In this document: positions 40,961 to 51,202 of the stretch, piece by piece | Position numbering within the stretch: the first letter of the stretch is position 1 | How the letters are laid out: every line of letters begins with the position of its first letter | Source of the DNA: Sinorhizobium arboris LMG 14919 | Lineage (GTDB): Bacteria; Pseudomonadota; Alphaproteobacteria; Rhizobiales; Rhizobiaceae | Reading direction: 5' to 3' | Assembly (NCBI RefSeq): GCF_000427465.1 | Contig: NZ_ATYB01000014.1 | Location: forward strand, 953,570 to 1,017,569 | Length of the DNA: 64,000 bases | Translations under genes and position numbers: made by a program | The notes under the pieces: generated by a model | The model's database searches: none | What the model saw: only the letters and a program-made list of their open reading frames with translations | What the model was told of the DNA's origin: nothing

Positions 40961-43096
40961 ATGACCATATTGTTGGGCGTTATCGCATGCGGGTTGCTTT
41001 CGGTGGTCTATGCCATCTGGGCGACGAGATCGGTGCTTGCCGCCGATCAGGGGAATGCCCGCATGCAAGAAATCGCAGGTTTTATCAGAGAGGGGGCGCA
41101 GGCCTACCTCACGCGTCAGTATACGACCATCGCCATCGTCGGTGTCGTCGTCTTCATCGCCGCATGGGTTCTGCTTTCAGGTGCGGCCGCCATCGGTTTC
41201 CTTATCGGTGCGGTGCTCTCGGGTGCCGCGGGCTTCATCGGCATGCATGTTTCGGTCAGAGCCAATGTCCGTACGGCTCAGGCCGCGTCGGTCAGCCTCG
41301 CCTCCGGTCTCGATATCGCTTTCAAATCCGGCGCCATCACCGGCATGCTGGTGGCCGGCCTCGCCCTCCTTGGCGTCTCGGTCTACTACCTTGTACTCAC
41401 CGCAGGGCTCGGGCATGAGGCGGCCTCGCGCGAGGTGATCGATGCCCTGGTCGCGCTCGGTTTCGGGGCATCGCTGATTTCGATCTTCGCCCGTCTCGGC
41501 GGCGGCATCTTCACCAAAGGCGCCGACGTCGGCGGCGACCTCGTCGGCAAGGTCGAAGCCGGCATTCCCGAGGACGATCCGCGCAATCCGGCGACCATCG
41601 CCGACAATGTCGGCGACAATGTCGGCGACTGCGCCGGCATGGCAGCCGACCTCTTCGAAACCTATGCGGTCTCCGTCGTGGCGACGATGGTGCTTGCATC
41701 TATCTTCTTCGCCGGAGCTCCGTTGCTCGCAACCGTCATGACTTATCCGCTGGCGATCTGCGCGGCCTGCATCATCACCTCGATCATCGGCACCTTCTTC
41801 GTCAGGCTCGGCACCAACGGCTCGATCATGGGCGCGCTCTATCGCGGGCTGATCGTCACGGGCGCGCTATCGATCCTTGGTCTTGGCGCGGCGACGTCGC
41901 TGACGATCGGGTGGGGATCGATCGGATCGGTCGCCGGAATGGACATCACCGGCTGGAACCTGTTTCTCTGCGGCATCATCGGTCTTATCGTTACCGCGCT
42001 GATCGTGGTGATCACCGAATATTATACGGGGACGAACAAGCGGCCGGTGAACTCGATCGCGCAGGCCTCGGTCACCGGGCACGGCACCAACGTGATCCAG
42101 GGTCTCGCCGTGTCCCTCGAGTCGACCGCCTTGCCGGCGATCGTCATCGTCGGCGGCATCATCGCGACCTACCAGTTCGCCGGCCTCTTCGGGACCGCCA
42201 TCGCCGTGACCGCCATGCTCGGCCTTGCCGGCATGATCGTGGCGCTGGACGCCTTCGGACCCGTGACCGACAATGCCGGAGGGATCGCCGAGATGTCGCA
42301 TCTGCCGCCGGAGGTGCGCAAGTCGACCGACGCATTGGATGCCGTCGGCAACACCACCAAGGCCGTGACGAAGGGCTACGCGATCGGCTCCGCGGGGCTT
42401 GGTGCCCTCGTGCTCTTCGCCGCCTATTCCAACGACCTCGCCTATTTCGCAGCCAATGGCGACAAGCATCCCTATTTCCTCGACGTAGGGACGATCTCCT
42501 TCGACCTGTCGAATCCCTACGTCGTCGCCGGGCTGATCTTCGGCGGCCTTATTCCCTATCTCTTCGGCGGCATCGCGATGACTGCCGTCGGAAGGGCAGG
42601 GGGCTCCGTCGTGGAGGAGGTGCGCCGTCAGTTCAAGGAAAAGCCGGGCATCATGGAAGGCAAGGACCGGCCGGATTACGGGCGGGCCGTCGACATGCTG
42701 ACGAAGGCGGCGATCCGCGAGATGATCATCCCGTCTCTGCTGCCGGTGCTGGCGCCGGTCGTCGTCTATTTCGGCGTGCTGCTGATCTCCGGCTCCAAGG
42801 CCTCGGCTTTCGCGGCGCTCGGTGCCTCGCTCCTCGGCGTTATCGTCAACGGTCTTTTCGTGGCCATCTCGATGACGTCCGGCGGCGGTGCCTGGGACAA
42901 TGCGAAGAAGAGTTTCGAGGACGGGTTCGTCGATCGCAACGGCATGCGTCACATGAAGGGATCCGACGCGCACAAGGCCTCGGTGACGGGCGACACCGTC
43001 GGCGATCCCTACAAGGATACGGCCGGTCCGGCGGTCAACCCCGCGATCAAGATCACCAACATCGTGGCGCTTCTCCTGCTCGCCGTTCTCGCCTGA
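40961..43096 (+). CDS. hppA: K+-independent proton-pumping pyrophosphatase
   Basis: An inner-membrane H+-PPase that couples pyrophosphate hydrolysis to proton pumping. The 711-residue protein has about 16 helices and the catalytic [20 protein letters not shown] block (from about residue 189) followed by [19 protein letters not shown]. In [10 protein letters not shown] the Lys at about residue 467 and Thr at 470 are those of the K+-independent class; K+-dependent enzymes have Ala there. GGAGG lies 8-9 bases upstream of the ATG. Confidence 0.96.
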   Translation: MTILLGVIACGLLSVVYAIWATRSVLAADQGNARMQEIAGFIREGAQAYLTRQYTTIAIVGVVVFIAAWVLLSGAAAIGFLIGAVLSGAAGFIGMHVSVRANVRTAQAASVSLASGLDIAFKSGAITGMLVAGLALLGVSVYYLVLTAGLGHEAASREVIDALVALGFGASLISIFARLGGGIFTKGADVGGDLVGKVEAGIPEDDPRNPATIADNVGDNVGDCAGMAADLFETYAVSVVATMVLASIFFAGAPLLATVMTYPLAICAACIITSIIGTFFVRLGTNGSIMGALYRGLIVTGALSILGLGAATSLTIGWGSIGSVAGMDITGWNLFLCGIIGLIVTALIVVITEYYTGTNKRPVNSIAQASVTGHGTNVIQGLAVSLESTALPAIVIVGGIIATYQFAGLFGTAIAVTAMLGLAGMIVALDAFGPVTDNAGGIAEMSHLPPEVRKSTDALDAVGNTTKAVTKGYAIGSAGLGALVLFAAYSNDLAYFAANGDKHPYFLDVGTISFDLSNPYVVAGLIFGGLIPYLFGGIAMTAVGRAGGSVVEEVRRQFKEKPGIMEGKDRPDYGRAVDMLTKAAIREMIIPSLLPVLAPVVVYFGVLLISGSKASAFAALGASLLGVIVNGLFVAISMTSGGGAWDNAKKSFEDGFVDRNGMRHMKGSDAHKASVTGDTVGDPYKDTAGPAVNPAIKITNIVALLLLAVLA

Positions 43097-43116
43097 GGCA
43101 GGCTCCTTACACGCAG

Positions 43117-43150
43117 AAGGCCCGCGGGACAAAGTCTCGCGGGCCTTTTT
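43117..43150 (+). terminator. Rho-independent terminator after hppA
   Basis: A 14-bp GC-rich stem with one G-T pair (arms 43117-43130 and 43134-43147, loop AAA) leads into a run of five T residues, 20 bases after the hppA stop. Confidence 0.85.
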
Positions 43151-43248
43151 CCTTGTGCGCCCGGCATGGGCGCATTCCTGCGGGTGGAAGTCCCGCCACG
43201 AGCTGGTCATGGCGAGCGAAGCCCCTATGCCGACCGGCTGCGGTTCGG

Positions 43249-43755
43249 TTACTTGCCGAAGTCCTTGAACAGATTGCGCGCGGCGGCCTGTCCTGCGCCC
43301 GGGCCGCTCAGGAGCTGACCGAGGAAGCTCGTTTCCTTGCCGCCGGTCGGCGTCGTGCGCGACAGCATATCGAAGACCTTCCCGTCCTTCATCGTGTAGT
43401 GCGCAAGCTGGCTGACGGTGCCTTCCTTGTCGAAATAGACGGCCAGGATCGACTGATCGATGATCTTCGGCTTCATGAAGGCGACCGGCCGCTTGCGGGT
43501 CTGGGAGATGTAATAGAACACTTCATTGTCGAATGTCGCGGTCGTCGAAGGCGTACCGAGCGAGAGCAGTACCTGCTCGCGGCTCGATCCGACCGGCACG
43601 AGCGCCAGCGTTTCCTGATCGACGACATAGCCCTGATGCAGGACTTCACCCACATTCGCGGACATACAGGCGGAAAGGGCGGTAGTACAAAGGGAAGCCA
43701 CGAGCACGGCACGGCCCAGTACTTTGAGGTTTGTCGTCAAATACCGCTTCGTCAA
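43249..43755 (-). CDS. bamE: Outer membrane assembly factor BamE (SmpA/OmlA)
   Basis: A lipoprotein component of the BAM complex. With the TTG start at 43755 the protein has 168 residues, a signal ending in the lipobox ALSAC (Cys30), and the BamE fold from VGEVLHQGYVVDQETL to EVFYYISQTRKRP. TTG is preferred to the ATG codons at 43794 and 43836 because GGGGAG sits about 6 bases before it and the basic-hydrophobic signal starts there. It is divergent from the cytochrome bc1 chaperone gene. Confidence 0.88.
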   Translation of the reverse strand: MTKRYLTTNLKVLGRAVLVASLCTTALSACMSANVGEVLHQGYVVDQETLALVPVGSSREQVLLSLGTPSTTATFDNEVFYYISQTRKRPVAFMKPKIIDQSILAVYFDKEGTVSQLAHYTMKDGKVFDMLSRTTPTGGKETSFLGQLLSGPGAGQAAARNLFKDFGK

Positions 43756-43893
43756 GGACTGCTCCCCTGGAGTATCGATTGGCAGATCGGCCATTGCAAT
43801 TCGTGCCCGCTTCGGTAAACCAGCTTCGGCTATCATGCAACATGGTCATGGGGCGCTTGCCCCTGATTTCGAGAAAGCCAGCCGGCCTCTGTG

Positions 43894-44430
43894 ATGATTT
43901 TTGGACTGTTCAAGAAAAAAAGCGGCAATATTGCGATTGTGACACGCCAATATGCGGCGCTGACCGCAGCGGCGCGCCAGCCGTTCCTCTATACCGATCT
44001 CGATGTGCCCGACACGGTCATGGGGCGCTTCGAAATGTTGTCGGCGATTCTCATTCTCTATTTCCGCCGCACGCGCACCTCCGCACGAGCGGGCCAGGAG
44101 ATCGCGCAGGAGATTGTCGACGCGTTCTTCGAGGATGTCGATCATTCCATCCGCGAGCTCGGCGTCGGCGATGTCAGCGTGCCGAAGAAGATGAAGAAAC
44201 TCGCGGGCATGTTCTATGGCCGTCTCGAATCCTATGCGGCGGCGCTCGAAGGTCGGGACGCCGGCGCCCTGGCGGCCGCGTTGCGGCGCAATTTTCATGC
44301 CGGCGTGGAGGACGCGCCGTCCATGAGAGGCCTCGCCTCCTACCTTCTTGCGGTCGAGTCCGTGCTCTCGGATACAGCCGAAGAGGCAGTCGAGACCGGT
44401 CAGTTGCGCATCCCCTCGGCCGGAACGTAA
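43894..44430 (+). CDS. Ubiquinol-cytochrome c chaperone family protein (CBP3-like)
   Basis: A 178-residue homologue of the mitochondrial CBP3 assembly factor for the cytochrome bc1 complex. MGRFEMLSAILILYFRR and EDVDHSIRELGVGDVSVPKKMKKLAGMFYGR are the conserved helices of the family. The ATG at 43894 is used; a GTG at 43891 is in frame. The YceD-like gene follows after 84 bases. Confidence 0.88.
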   Translation: MIFGLFKKKSGNIAIVTRQYAALTAAARQPFLYTDLDVPDTVMGRFEMLSAILILYFRRTRTSARAGQEIAQEIVDAFFEDVDHSIRELGVGDVSVPKKMKKLAGMFYGRLESYAAALEGRDAGALAAALRRNFHAGVEDAPSMRGLASYLLAVESVLSDTAEEAVETGQLRIPSAGT

Positions 44431-44514
44431 GAGCGCCGTGATCGTTCGTCGATTGAAATGGCAGCGCGCCGGCCGCCGCCTTGCCGTGGCGCCGGTGCGA
44501 GGAAGGACTTGAAC

Positions 44515-45066
44515 ATGAAGCAAGAGAGCAAATCGGCATTCTCCTATCCGGTGAAAGTCGGGCATATATCGGCAAATCCCGTCACCGTGCATCTGTCGGC
44601 GAACGAGGCCGAACTGCGCGCACTTGCCAAGCTTTGGCGCGTCGACGGCGTCTCCTCCCTGACTGCGGACCTGCAGATCGCGCGCTGGAAAAAGGACGGC
44701 GTGAAGATCAGGGGCGAGGTTCGCGCGCACATCGTACAGACCTGCGTCGTGACGCTGGAGCCGGTCGAGTCGGATATTCGGGAGCCGGTGGAGGCGATCT
44801 TCGTTCCGGAGGGGTCGAAGCTCGCCCGACAGGCCGACAGCGATGGCGGCGAGATGATCGTCGACCCGGACGGGCCAGACCTGCCCGATACCTTCACGGG
44901 CGATACCATCGATGCCGGCGTCGTCGTCAGCGAGCACGCGGCGCTCGCCATCGATCCCTATCCGCGCAAGCCGGGTGCGGTTTTCGGAGCCCGCATCGAA
45001 AGCTCCGCCGAGGAAGACAAACGCCCGAACCCGTTCGCAGTGCTGAAGGACTGGAAAAAGGATTGA
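44515..45066 (+). CDS. YceD/DUF177 family protein
   Basis: A 183-residue protein of the YceD family, linked to 23S rRNA/L32 metabolism and usually encoded beside rpmF and plsX. The conserved middle VQTCVVTLEPVESDIREPVEAIFVPE matches the family's TR/QTCVVTLEPV core, and the C-terminal NPFAVLKDWKKD is typical of alphaproteobacteria. No rpmF lies between it and plsX here. GAGGAAGG precedes the ATG at 44515. Confidence 0.88.
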   Translation: MKQESKSAFSYPVKVGHISANPVTVHLSANEAELRALAKLWRVDGVSSLTADLQIARWKKDGVKIRGEVRAHIVQTCVVTLEPVESDIREPVEAIFVPEGSKLARQADSDGGEMIVDPDGPDLPDTFTGDTIDAGVVVSEHAALAIDPYPRKPGAVFGARIESSAEEDKRPNPFAVLKDWKKD

Positions 45067-45258
45067 AACGGCTGAGGCCCGGCTTACAATTCGGTTGTCA
45101 CGCAGACGAAAAGCAGTATTTTGGCCCGACTCCAGCCGAAGGGGCCGCTGCGCCGAGACATTGCAAGCCGGCCCAACCAGCAGAAGGAACATGGATCGCG
45201 CCGCTTGAATGCTTGGGGCGAGACATGTTGCGCGGCGGGAAAAAAGGATAAGACGCGC

Positions 45259-46302
45259 GTGGTCAGAATTTCACTGGACGTGATGGGAGGCGACTATGGT
45301 CCTGAGGTCGTCATCCCGGGCGCAGCGAGAGCGCTCGAACGCCACCCGGACATAAAGTTCGTTCTCTTTGGCCAGGAAGCGCGATGCACTGAATTGCTCG
45401 CGAAGCACCCGAAGCTCAAGGCAAGCAGCACGTTCCACGATTGCGAGATCGCCGTCGGCATGGACGAGAAGCCAAGTCAGGCGCTCCGGCGCGGACGCGG
45501 CAAGTCGAGCATGTGGAAGGCGATCGACGCGATCAATGCCGATGAAGCGGATGTGGTCGTATCGGCCGGAAACACCGGCGCCCTGATGGCGATGTCGGTG
45601 TTCTGCCTGAGAACGATGCAGGGAATACAGCGTCCGGCGATCGCCGCCATCTGGCCGACGCTGAAGGGCGAAAGCATCGTTCTCGATGTCGGTGCGACTA
45701 TCGGCGCGGACGCGCAGCAGCTCATGGATTTCGCCCTGATGGGCGGCGCGATGGCTCGCGCCCTCTTCGAGGTCGAGCGGCCTTCCGTAGGCCTTCTGAA
45801 TGTCGGCGTCGAGGAGATCAAGGGCCAGGAAGAGGTAAAAGAGGCCGGGCGTCTGATCCGTGAGGCGGACATCGAAGGGATAGAATATTACGGTTTCGTC
45901 GAAGGGGACGACATCGGCCGCGGCACCGTCGACGTTGTGGTCACTGAGGGTTTTTCCGGTAACATCGCGCTGAAGGCTGCCGAGGGAACGGCGCGTCAGA
46001 TTGCGGAATATCTTCGCGCCGCGATGTCGCGCACGCTTCTTGCCAGGGTGGGTTATGTCTTCGCCAAGGGGGCCTTCGACCGGCTGCGCGAGAAGATGGA
46101 TCCGCGCAAGGTCAATGGCGGCGTCTTCCTCGGCCTCAACGGGATTGTTATCAAGAGCCACGGTGGCGCGGACGCCGAGGGCTTCGCCGCGGCCATCGAC
46201 GTCGGCTACGACATGGTGAAGAACGGCCTCAAGGCCAAGATCGAGGCCGACCTGGCACGCTATCACGGCGCCCAGCCGTCCGAAGCCCTTCCGCGGGCAT
46301 GA
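45259..46302 (+). CDS. plsX: Phosphate acyltransferase PlsX
   Basis: Converts acyl-ACP to acyl-phosphate for phospholipid synthesis. The 347-residue product starts [22 protein letters not shown], contains [15 protein letters not shown] and ends [13 protein letters not shown]. The GTG at 45259 is taken as start because the conserved N-terminus begins there; upstream in-frame sequence from 45121 lacks homology. fabH follows after 18 bases. Confidence 0.95.
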   Translation: MVRISLDVMGGDYGPEVVIPGAARALERHPDIKFVLFGQEARCTELLAKHPKLKASSTFHDCEIAVGMDEKPSQALRRGRGKSSMWKAIDAINADEADVVVSAGNTGALMAMSVFCLRTMQGIQRPAIAAIWPTLKGESIVLDVGATIGADAQQLMDFALMGGAMARALFEVERPSVGLLNVGVEEIKGQEEVKEAGRLIREADIEGIEYYGFVEGDDIGRGTVDVVVTEGFSGNIALKAAEGTARQIAEYLRAAMSRTLLARVGYVFAKGAFDRLREKMDPRKVNGGVFLGLNGIVIKSHGGADAEGFAAAIDVGYDMVKNGLKAKIEADLARYHGAQPSEALPRA

Positions 46303-46320
46303 ATGATGAGGTTTGAGTAG

Positions 46321-47292
46321 ATGATCCGTTCTGTCGTGCGCGGCTTCGGGGCAGCACTGCCGAAGCGAGTGATGACCAACAAGGAAATGGAATCCAAGGT
46401 CGACACGTCCGACGAATGGATCGTACAGCGGACCGGCATCCGCCAGCGCTATATTGCCGGCGAGGGCGAGACGACCGCATCTCTCGGGGAGGCTGCGGCG
46501 CGTGCGGCGCTCGAGCGAGCCGGCCTGACACCGGACGACATCGACCTGATCATCGTCGCAACGTCCACTCCGGACAACACCTTTCCGGCAACCGCGGTTA
46601 ATATCCAGAACCGCCTCGGCATGCGTCACGGTGCGGCATTCGATATGCAGGCGGTCTGCTCCGGCTTCGTCTATGCGGTCGCGACGGCCGACGCCTATAT
46701 CCGCGGCGGTCTCTCCAGACGCGCACTGGTCATCGGTGCCGAGACGTTCTCGCGCATTCTCGACTGGACGGACCGTACGACCTGCGTGCTCTTCGGCGAC
46801 GGCGCCGGCGCGATCGTCCTCGAGGCGCAGGAGGGGACCGGAACTAAAACCGATCGGGGTGTCCTGACGGCACAACTGCGCTCCGACGGCGCCCACCGCG
46901 ACAAGCTCTATGTCGACGGCGGGCCGTCGACGACCGGCACTGTCGGCCACCTCCGGATGGAAGGGCGCGAGGTCTTCAAACACGCGGTCGGCATGATCAC
47001 CGACGTGATCGAGGCTGCTTTCGAGGCGACCGGGACCACCGCGGACGACATCGACTGGCTGGTTCCGCACCAGGCAAACCGCCGCATTATCGATGGTTCG
47101 GCGAAGAAGCTTGGAATCCCTCTCGATAAGGTTGTGGTTACCGTCGATCTGCATGGAAACACCTCCGCCGCGTCGATTCCGCTTGCCCTTGATGCCGCCG
47201 CCTCTGACGGACGTATCAAGAAGGGCGACCTCGTAATGCTCGAAGCCATGGGCGGCGGCTTCACCTGGGGCTCCATTCTCCTGCGCTGGTAA
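46321..47292 (+). CDS. fabH: 3-oxoacyl-ACP synthase III
   Basis: Initiates fatty acid synthesis by condensing acetyl-CoA and malonyl-ACP. The 323 residues contain the catalytic Cys113 ([13 protein letters not shown]), the His in [11 protein letters not shown] and the Asn in [14 protein letters not shown]. plsX-fabH-ihfA is a familiar alphaproteobacterial order. Confidence 0.97.
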   Translation: MIRSVVRGFGAALPKRVMTNKEMESKVDTSDEWIVQRTGIRQRYIAGEGETTASLGEAAARAALERAGLTPDDIDLIIVATSTPDNTFPATAVNIQNRLGMRHGAAFDMQAVCSGFVYAVATADAYIRGGLSRRALVIGAETFSRILDWTDRTTCVLFGDGAGAIVLEAQEGTGTKTDRGVLTAQLRSDGAHRDKLYVDGGPSTTGTVGHLRMEGREVFKHAVGMITDVIEAAFEATGTTADDIDWLVPHQANRRIIDGSAKKLGIPLDKVVVTVDLHGNTSAASIPLALDAAASDGRIKKGDLVMLEAMGGGFTWGSILLRW

Positions 47293-47316
47293 GAAAATAA
47301 TGAATTGCGGCAGGCG

Positions 47317-47345
47317 CTTGACCGGAAAAGACAAGGGCAATAGTC
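47317..47345 (+). promoter_or_regulatory. Possible promoter before ihfA
   Basis: CTTGAC (47317-47322) is a good -35; 17 bases on is ATAGTC, a poor -10. The site lies 41 bases before ihfA. Confidence 0.35.
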
Positions 47346-47385
47346 TTCACTCGCTGATCGGCATGCCAGACATCGGTGGGGGAAG

Positions 47386-47724
47386 ATGAGCGGAAAAACA
47401 GTAACGCGGGCAGACTTGGCTGAATCGGTTTTTCGCAAGGTGGGTCTGTCTCGAACGGAGTCCGCCGAACTCGTAGAGACCGTTATCGACGAGATTTGCA
47501 ACGCAATCGTGCGTGGCGAGAGCGTCAAGCTGTCTTCCTTCGCAACGTTCCAGGTGCGCGACAAGAACGAGCGCATCGGCCGGAACCCGAAAACCGGCGA
47601 AGAAGTGCCGATTTCGCCGCGCCGGGTGATGACCTTCAAGGCTTCGAATGTCCTGAAGCAGCGGGTCCTGAAGGCGCATCTGAGCCGCAAATCCAAGCAG
47701 AAGCCGGCCAACCCGGCCGGCTGA
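47386..47724 (+). CDS. ihfA: Integration host factor alpha subunit
   Basis: A DNA-bending histone-like protein, partner of IhfB. The 112 residues begin with the conserved [18 protein letters not shown] helix pair and have the DNA-inserting arm [20 protein letters not shown] with its apex Pro. The Lys/Pro-rich tail after VLKAHLSRK is normal for rhizobial IhfA. A MerR gene follows, as in many alphaproteobacteria. Confidence 0.95.
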   Translation: MSGKTVTRADLAESVFRKVGLSRTESAELVETVIDEICNAIVRGESVKLSSFATFQVRDKNERIGRNPKTGEEVPISPRRVMTFKASNVLKQRVLKAHLSRKSKQKPANPAG

Positions 47725-47938
47725 ACTGCCGTCGGCGCCCACAAATGCGGTTGAAAACCCATCCATAAGCCATTGAAATGGGCGTGATTCGTGTAATCAT
47801 CGCATGACGACGTGCGTCGCCTGCCGATCTCGCGCGGCGAGTACGCACCGACCGGGGCCGCGCAGCGGTTGGGATAGTGAGAAATCCGTCGCAGGGGTCG
47901 ATCCAGATTCCGACGCGCCTTATGGAGATGGGGACCAC

Positions 47939-48469
47939 ATGGAAAAAAGTCCGGATGCTTTCCGCACCATCAGCGAGGTCGCGGACGAGCTCGATCTCCC
48001 TCAGCACGTGCTCCGCTTCTGGGAAACGCGGTTCCAGCAGATCAAGCCGATGAAGCGTGGGGGCGGGCGGCGCTATTACCGCCCCGAGGACGTGGACCTG
48101 CTCAAGGGCATTCGCCATCTCCTCTACGATCACGGCTATACGATCAAGGGCGTGCAGAAGCTTCTGAAGGCCAACGGCAACAAGTTCGTCGCCGCCATCG
48201 CGAGCGGCGATCTTGCGACCGTCGAGGCGCTTGCAGCGTCCAGCAACGAAGAGCCGGTGCCGCCCAAGACGGGCGTGGCGGAAGAAGACCAGATCGTCGG
48301 TCGTCCCAAGGCACCGGCTAGCCGCCGCTTCTTCTCCTTCGGCGGCGGCAGCGACGAGGCCGAGATAACGGTCGGCAAAACGTCCGTCGGCAAGGAAGAC
48401 AGGGCGCTGCTGCAGGAAGCGCTCTACGACCTTCTCGAATGCAAGCGTCTGCTCGATCAGGTTCGGTGA
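47939..48469 (+). CDS. MerR-family transcriptional regulator
   Basis: A 176-residue protein with an N-terminal MerR winged helix ([27 protein letters not shown], then [18 protein letters not shown]). The C-terminal region is not Cys-rich, so it is not a metal sensor of the classical type. A homologue beside ihfA is common in alphaproteobacteria; the effector is unknown. ATG 47939 gives MEKSPDAF; the longer frame from 47804 is unsupported. Confidence 0.87.
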   Translation: MEKSPDAFRTISEVADELDLPQHVLRFWETRFQQIKPMKRGGGRRYYRPEDVDLLKGIRHLLYDHGYTIKGVQKLLKANGNKFVAAIASGDLATVEALAASSNEEPVPPKTGVAEEDQIVGRPKAPASRRFFSFGGGSDEAEITVGKTSVGKEDRALLQEALYDLLECKRLLDQVR

Positions 48470-48534
48470 TCGGGAGGCACGCGGAAACGGGCCTCGAACG
48501 CGCCGCGACGAGACCCGAGCCGGCTACCAAGCTG

Positions 48535-48750
48535 TTATTCTGCCGCTTCTTGCGTTGATTGCTGTTCTGTCTTCTGCTTCAGAAGGAGATTGTCGGCGGT
48601 CGACTGCTCGGCCTTTGCCACGCTCGCCGTCGTGATCTCCTTGTCCACCGTGTCGGCCGATGCCGTTGTCTTGGAATGTCCCAGGCAATCGGCTGAAGCT
48701 GCCGTCGCCGATAAGGTGAAGGCGGCTGCAAGTACGAGGATGCTCTTCAT
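48535..48750 (-). CDS. Small exported protein
   Basis: A 71-residue protein with a clean signal peptide (residues 1-20, cleavage after ASA) leaving a mature 51-residue hydrophilic peptide with one Cys and many Thr, Gln and Glu. I do not recognise a family. GGAGAAG precedes the ATG. It is convergent with the MerR gene. Confidence 0.65.
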   Translation of the reverse strand: MKSILVLAAAFTLSATAASADCLGHSKTTASADTVDKEITTASVAKAEQSTADNLLLKQKTEQQSTQEAAE

Positions 48751-48943
48751 CGGGCTTCTCCTGTGGTTTGCAGGGGCAGTCTAGCCAGCGCGGCGCGTCG
48801 GTCCAAATCACAAAACTGTTGTCGTGCTGCTTGCCCTGGGGCAGCGGTTCGTTCCAATTCAAGGAACAGGTGACAAACTCCATTTTCCCCTTGCGTCGGG
48901 CGTGTGTTCCAACTAATGAGGGCGGGCTTGTAACCAAGCGGGT

Positions 48944-49022
<79 letters not shown>

Positions 49023-49149
49023 TTCCCCTTTAACTTCAATGCATTGCATTGAGTGCTTTCGTAAGCCATGCCGGTTAAATGGGAACGAAACGCGCTCAGA
49101 ATCACTGTTCGGGAGCGAATAGTCCCGAAAAAGTCCCGAACGATCCCGG

Positions 49150-49788
49150 TCATTTGTTCTTCCTTTGTGCCTTTTTCGCACGAGAAAGTGATCCCAAGGC
49201 CTCCGCGACCTCCTCATCGAGGACGTGAGCATAGCGCGTCGTCGTCTTGATATCGGCATGGCTCAATGCCTTCTGGACCGTTTTCAGGTTTCCGGTCTTG
49301 CGCAGGAGCTTCGTCGCCAGATCATGTCGGAAATCGTGGAAGCGAAAATCCTCGACCTTGGCCTTCGCCCTGATTTTCTTCCACTGCGTTTTGAGGCCGC
49401 TATAGGTGATCGGGTACCGATCGCCCTTGTTCCTTCCTTCCCCGTCTCCCTTGTATGACGCTTTCCCTGTCCGGGTCCGCGCCGCCTGGTACGTGAAGAC
49501 GAATTTCGGGTGATCACCGCGGAGCGGCAGCAGGATATCGCGGACGGTGCTCGTGATCGCCGTCTTGACCAGCCGGCCGCCTTTGCCGGTCTTGGTGATC
49601 CACCCCGTCTGCCAGTCGACCTCCGACCAGCGCAGAATGCATTCCTCGAGGCGAAGTCCCGTCGCGCGAACGAAATCGAAGATCGGCAGATAATCGGACC
49701 TGGTCGCAAGCTCGATCGCTGCACCCTCGGTCGCCTTCAACTCGCGGACGCGCTCTTTCGGCTGATACGAGGCGCATCGGCTTTTCAT
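49150..49788 (-). pseudogene. Tyrosine recombinase (integrase), N-terminally truncated
   Basis: Only the catalytic domain is present: RATGLRLEECI with the first Arg, FRFHDFRHDLATKLL with the His-x-x-Arg box, and LSHADIKTTTRYAHV with the second His and the Tyr nucleophile. The start at 49788 (MKSRCASYQ) is arbitrary; homology begins near there, and the core-binding domain and arm-binding region expected upstream are missing. A longer frame to 49872 adds unrelated residues. Position next to the tRNA agrees with a role in forming this island. Activity is doubtful. Confidence 0.82.
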
Positions 49789-49920
49789 CTTTCGTCTACT
49801 CACGGCCCCACGCGTGCTGGGCACGTCGCCGCTGGACGAGCTCAAGAAGAGTTGGCAACGCAGCCCTGACAATCAGCCCGGCGGTTTGCTGCCGGGCCTA
49901 CACTTGCATCGGAGATCGAC

Positions 49921-50109
49921 ATGGCTGGATACGGCGATAATGACGGCTTCACGGCGTACGCAACCGAAGCGGGCTATGTCTTTCCCGATGATACAACCGA
50001 TGCCCAGAAGACCGCCGCACGTAGAGCGTTGGGCACTGGGCATCCTTTGCGCGGAGCGGTCGACCGTGGTACAAACCCGGCGGCGGTATGTGCAGGACAT
50101 GTGGGATAG
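49921..50109 (+). pseudogene. 5' fragment of a phage DnaT-like/head-region gene, inverted
   Basis: MAGYGDNDGFTAYATEAGYVFP and the next dozen residues resemble the start of the phage DnaT-like family usually encoded just after the major capsid gene. Resemblance ends near residue 36 (AARR), after which the frame runs into unrelated sequence. It has GGAG before the ATG and a hairpin (GCCCGGC/GCCGGGC) upstream. Its strand is opposite to the capsid fragment, pointing to an inversion. Confidence 0.45.
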
Positions 50110-50192
50110 GCCTGCAGGGATGATGCCCGGGATGCGGCCCACGCCGATGCTAACCGGAAGCGTGCGCTGGGTTCGAAGCCCACACCGCCACT

Positions 50193-50318
50193 TCACACCA
50201 ACCTTTTCGAGATCGACGCTTCAAGGTCGACGTCGCGGGTCTCACCCGGTCGGATGTAGACCGCCCGCCCCTGGGAGCGGACGCCCTGCAGCGCCTTGCT
50301 GTTGTTGGTGACCTTCAT
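50193..50318 (-). CDS. Small phage protein downstream of the capsid gene
   Basis: A 41-residue peptide (MKVTNNSKALQGVRSQGRAV at its start, with an IRPGETRDVDLE stretch later) lying 38 bases after the capsid fragment on the same strand. Such short proteins follow DUF2184 capsid genes in related phages. The C-terminus may be cut by the junction with the inverted fragment. Confidence 0.5.
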   Translation of the reverse strand: MKVTNNSKALQGVRSQGRAVYIRPGETRDVDLEASISKRLV

Positions 50319-50356
50319 GACTGATCCTCTGGTTACGGAGCGGTGATTTCGTCGCC

Positions 50357-51040
50357 TTAGGCAGCGGCACCGGGCAGACGCCATTCGGTACCGCCGGTAC
50401 GGGCGATGATGCCGGTTTCGAAGCCCATGATGGACTTCTGGCGCGGCTGGAGGACACGGCGCGGCATCGGCAGGTCGAAGCGGAGAACCTCCGAATCCCG
50501 GCGATACACGACCATGCGGCCGCCGCCGTCCTGGGAGGCATTCGCGAGCTCGCGCAGCGGCTGGATGTCGAGCTGCTGACCCGTTGCCGCCGTGTAGACG
50601 TTGTTGCGGCGGATGTACTCCAGGAGGGTCGGGAGGCCGTCGCCTTCGCCGAGTCGACGAGTGGCGATGAGCCGGAAGGCTTCCGGCGGAAGGCGGAGGG
50701 TGTCCACCCATTCGACTTTCGACGTGTTCTCCCGAACACTGGAGATCAGGTCGTTGATGTCGCGGAGGATCTGGTCGTTGGACTTCGCCGACCAGAAGGT
50801 CGAAGAGCCCGTGCCATCCGTGGCAACGTCGACACGCGAGACCTGCGGATCGTTGACGAAGCCGGTCCAGTTCTTCTCGGTCGTGCCGACCATGGCAGCC
50901 GAGTTGAGCAGGCGCTCGACCTTTTCGGAAGCCGACATGGCCTTGGTGCTGTTCAGATCGATGCCGTAAAGACCAGCCTGATTGACCTCCTCGAGGTTCC
51001 ACTCCCAGCCGGAGCTGATCATCGCGAAGTCATATCTCAT
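50357..51040 (-). pseudogene. DUF2184 phage major capsid protein, N-terminally truncated
   Basis: The 227 residues from the ATG at 51040 match the C-terminal two thirds of DUF2184 capsid proteins (ISSGWEWNLEEVNQAGLYGI, then a region ending MGFETGIIARTGGTEWRLP). The N-terminal third is missing: the sequence directly upstream belongs to a different phage gene (DUF2213). The reading frame itself is open, so a shortened protein could be made, coupled to the short DUF2213 peptide by ATGAGATATGA. Confidence 0.7.
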
Positions 51041-51149
51041 GACCGGCATAGAGCTGGATGCCGGTGCGAGCGGTGCGAACGTCCGCAACAAGGTAGCCGT
51101 CGGCGGTCCGTCGCGTGCCCGCGATCGGTGCAAGGTCTGTGAATTTCAT
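51030..51149 (-). pseudogene. DUF2213 phage head-protease-like gene, first 39 codons
   Basis: The minus strand reads MKFTDLAPIAGTRRTADGYL, continues to AGHEI and stops. This is the start of DUF2213 proteins, which are several hundred residues long and precede the DUF2184 capsid gene. A deletion has joined codon 38-39 to the middle of the capsid gene. The stop arises at the junction. Confidence 0.65.
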
Positions 51150-51202
51150 TGTGGTCAATCCTTGCTGCGTGCTACCCGCGATGCGTGCAGGAGATGAAAT
51201 CA

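Noticed and set aside
45271..47340. A 689-codon minus-strand open frame opposite plsX and fabH
   Set aside because: Both plus-strand genes are clear homologues; the minus frame is Arg/His/Asp-rich with no family resemblance, a normal by-product of high GC.
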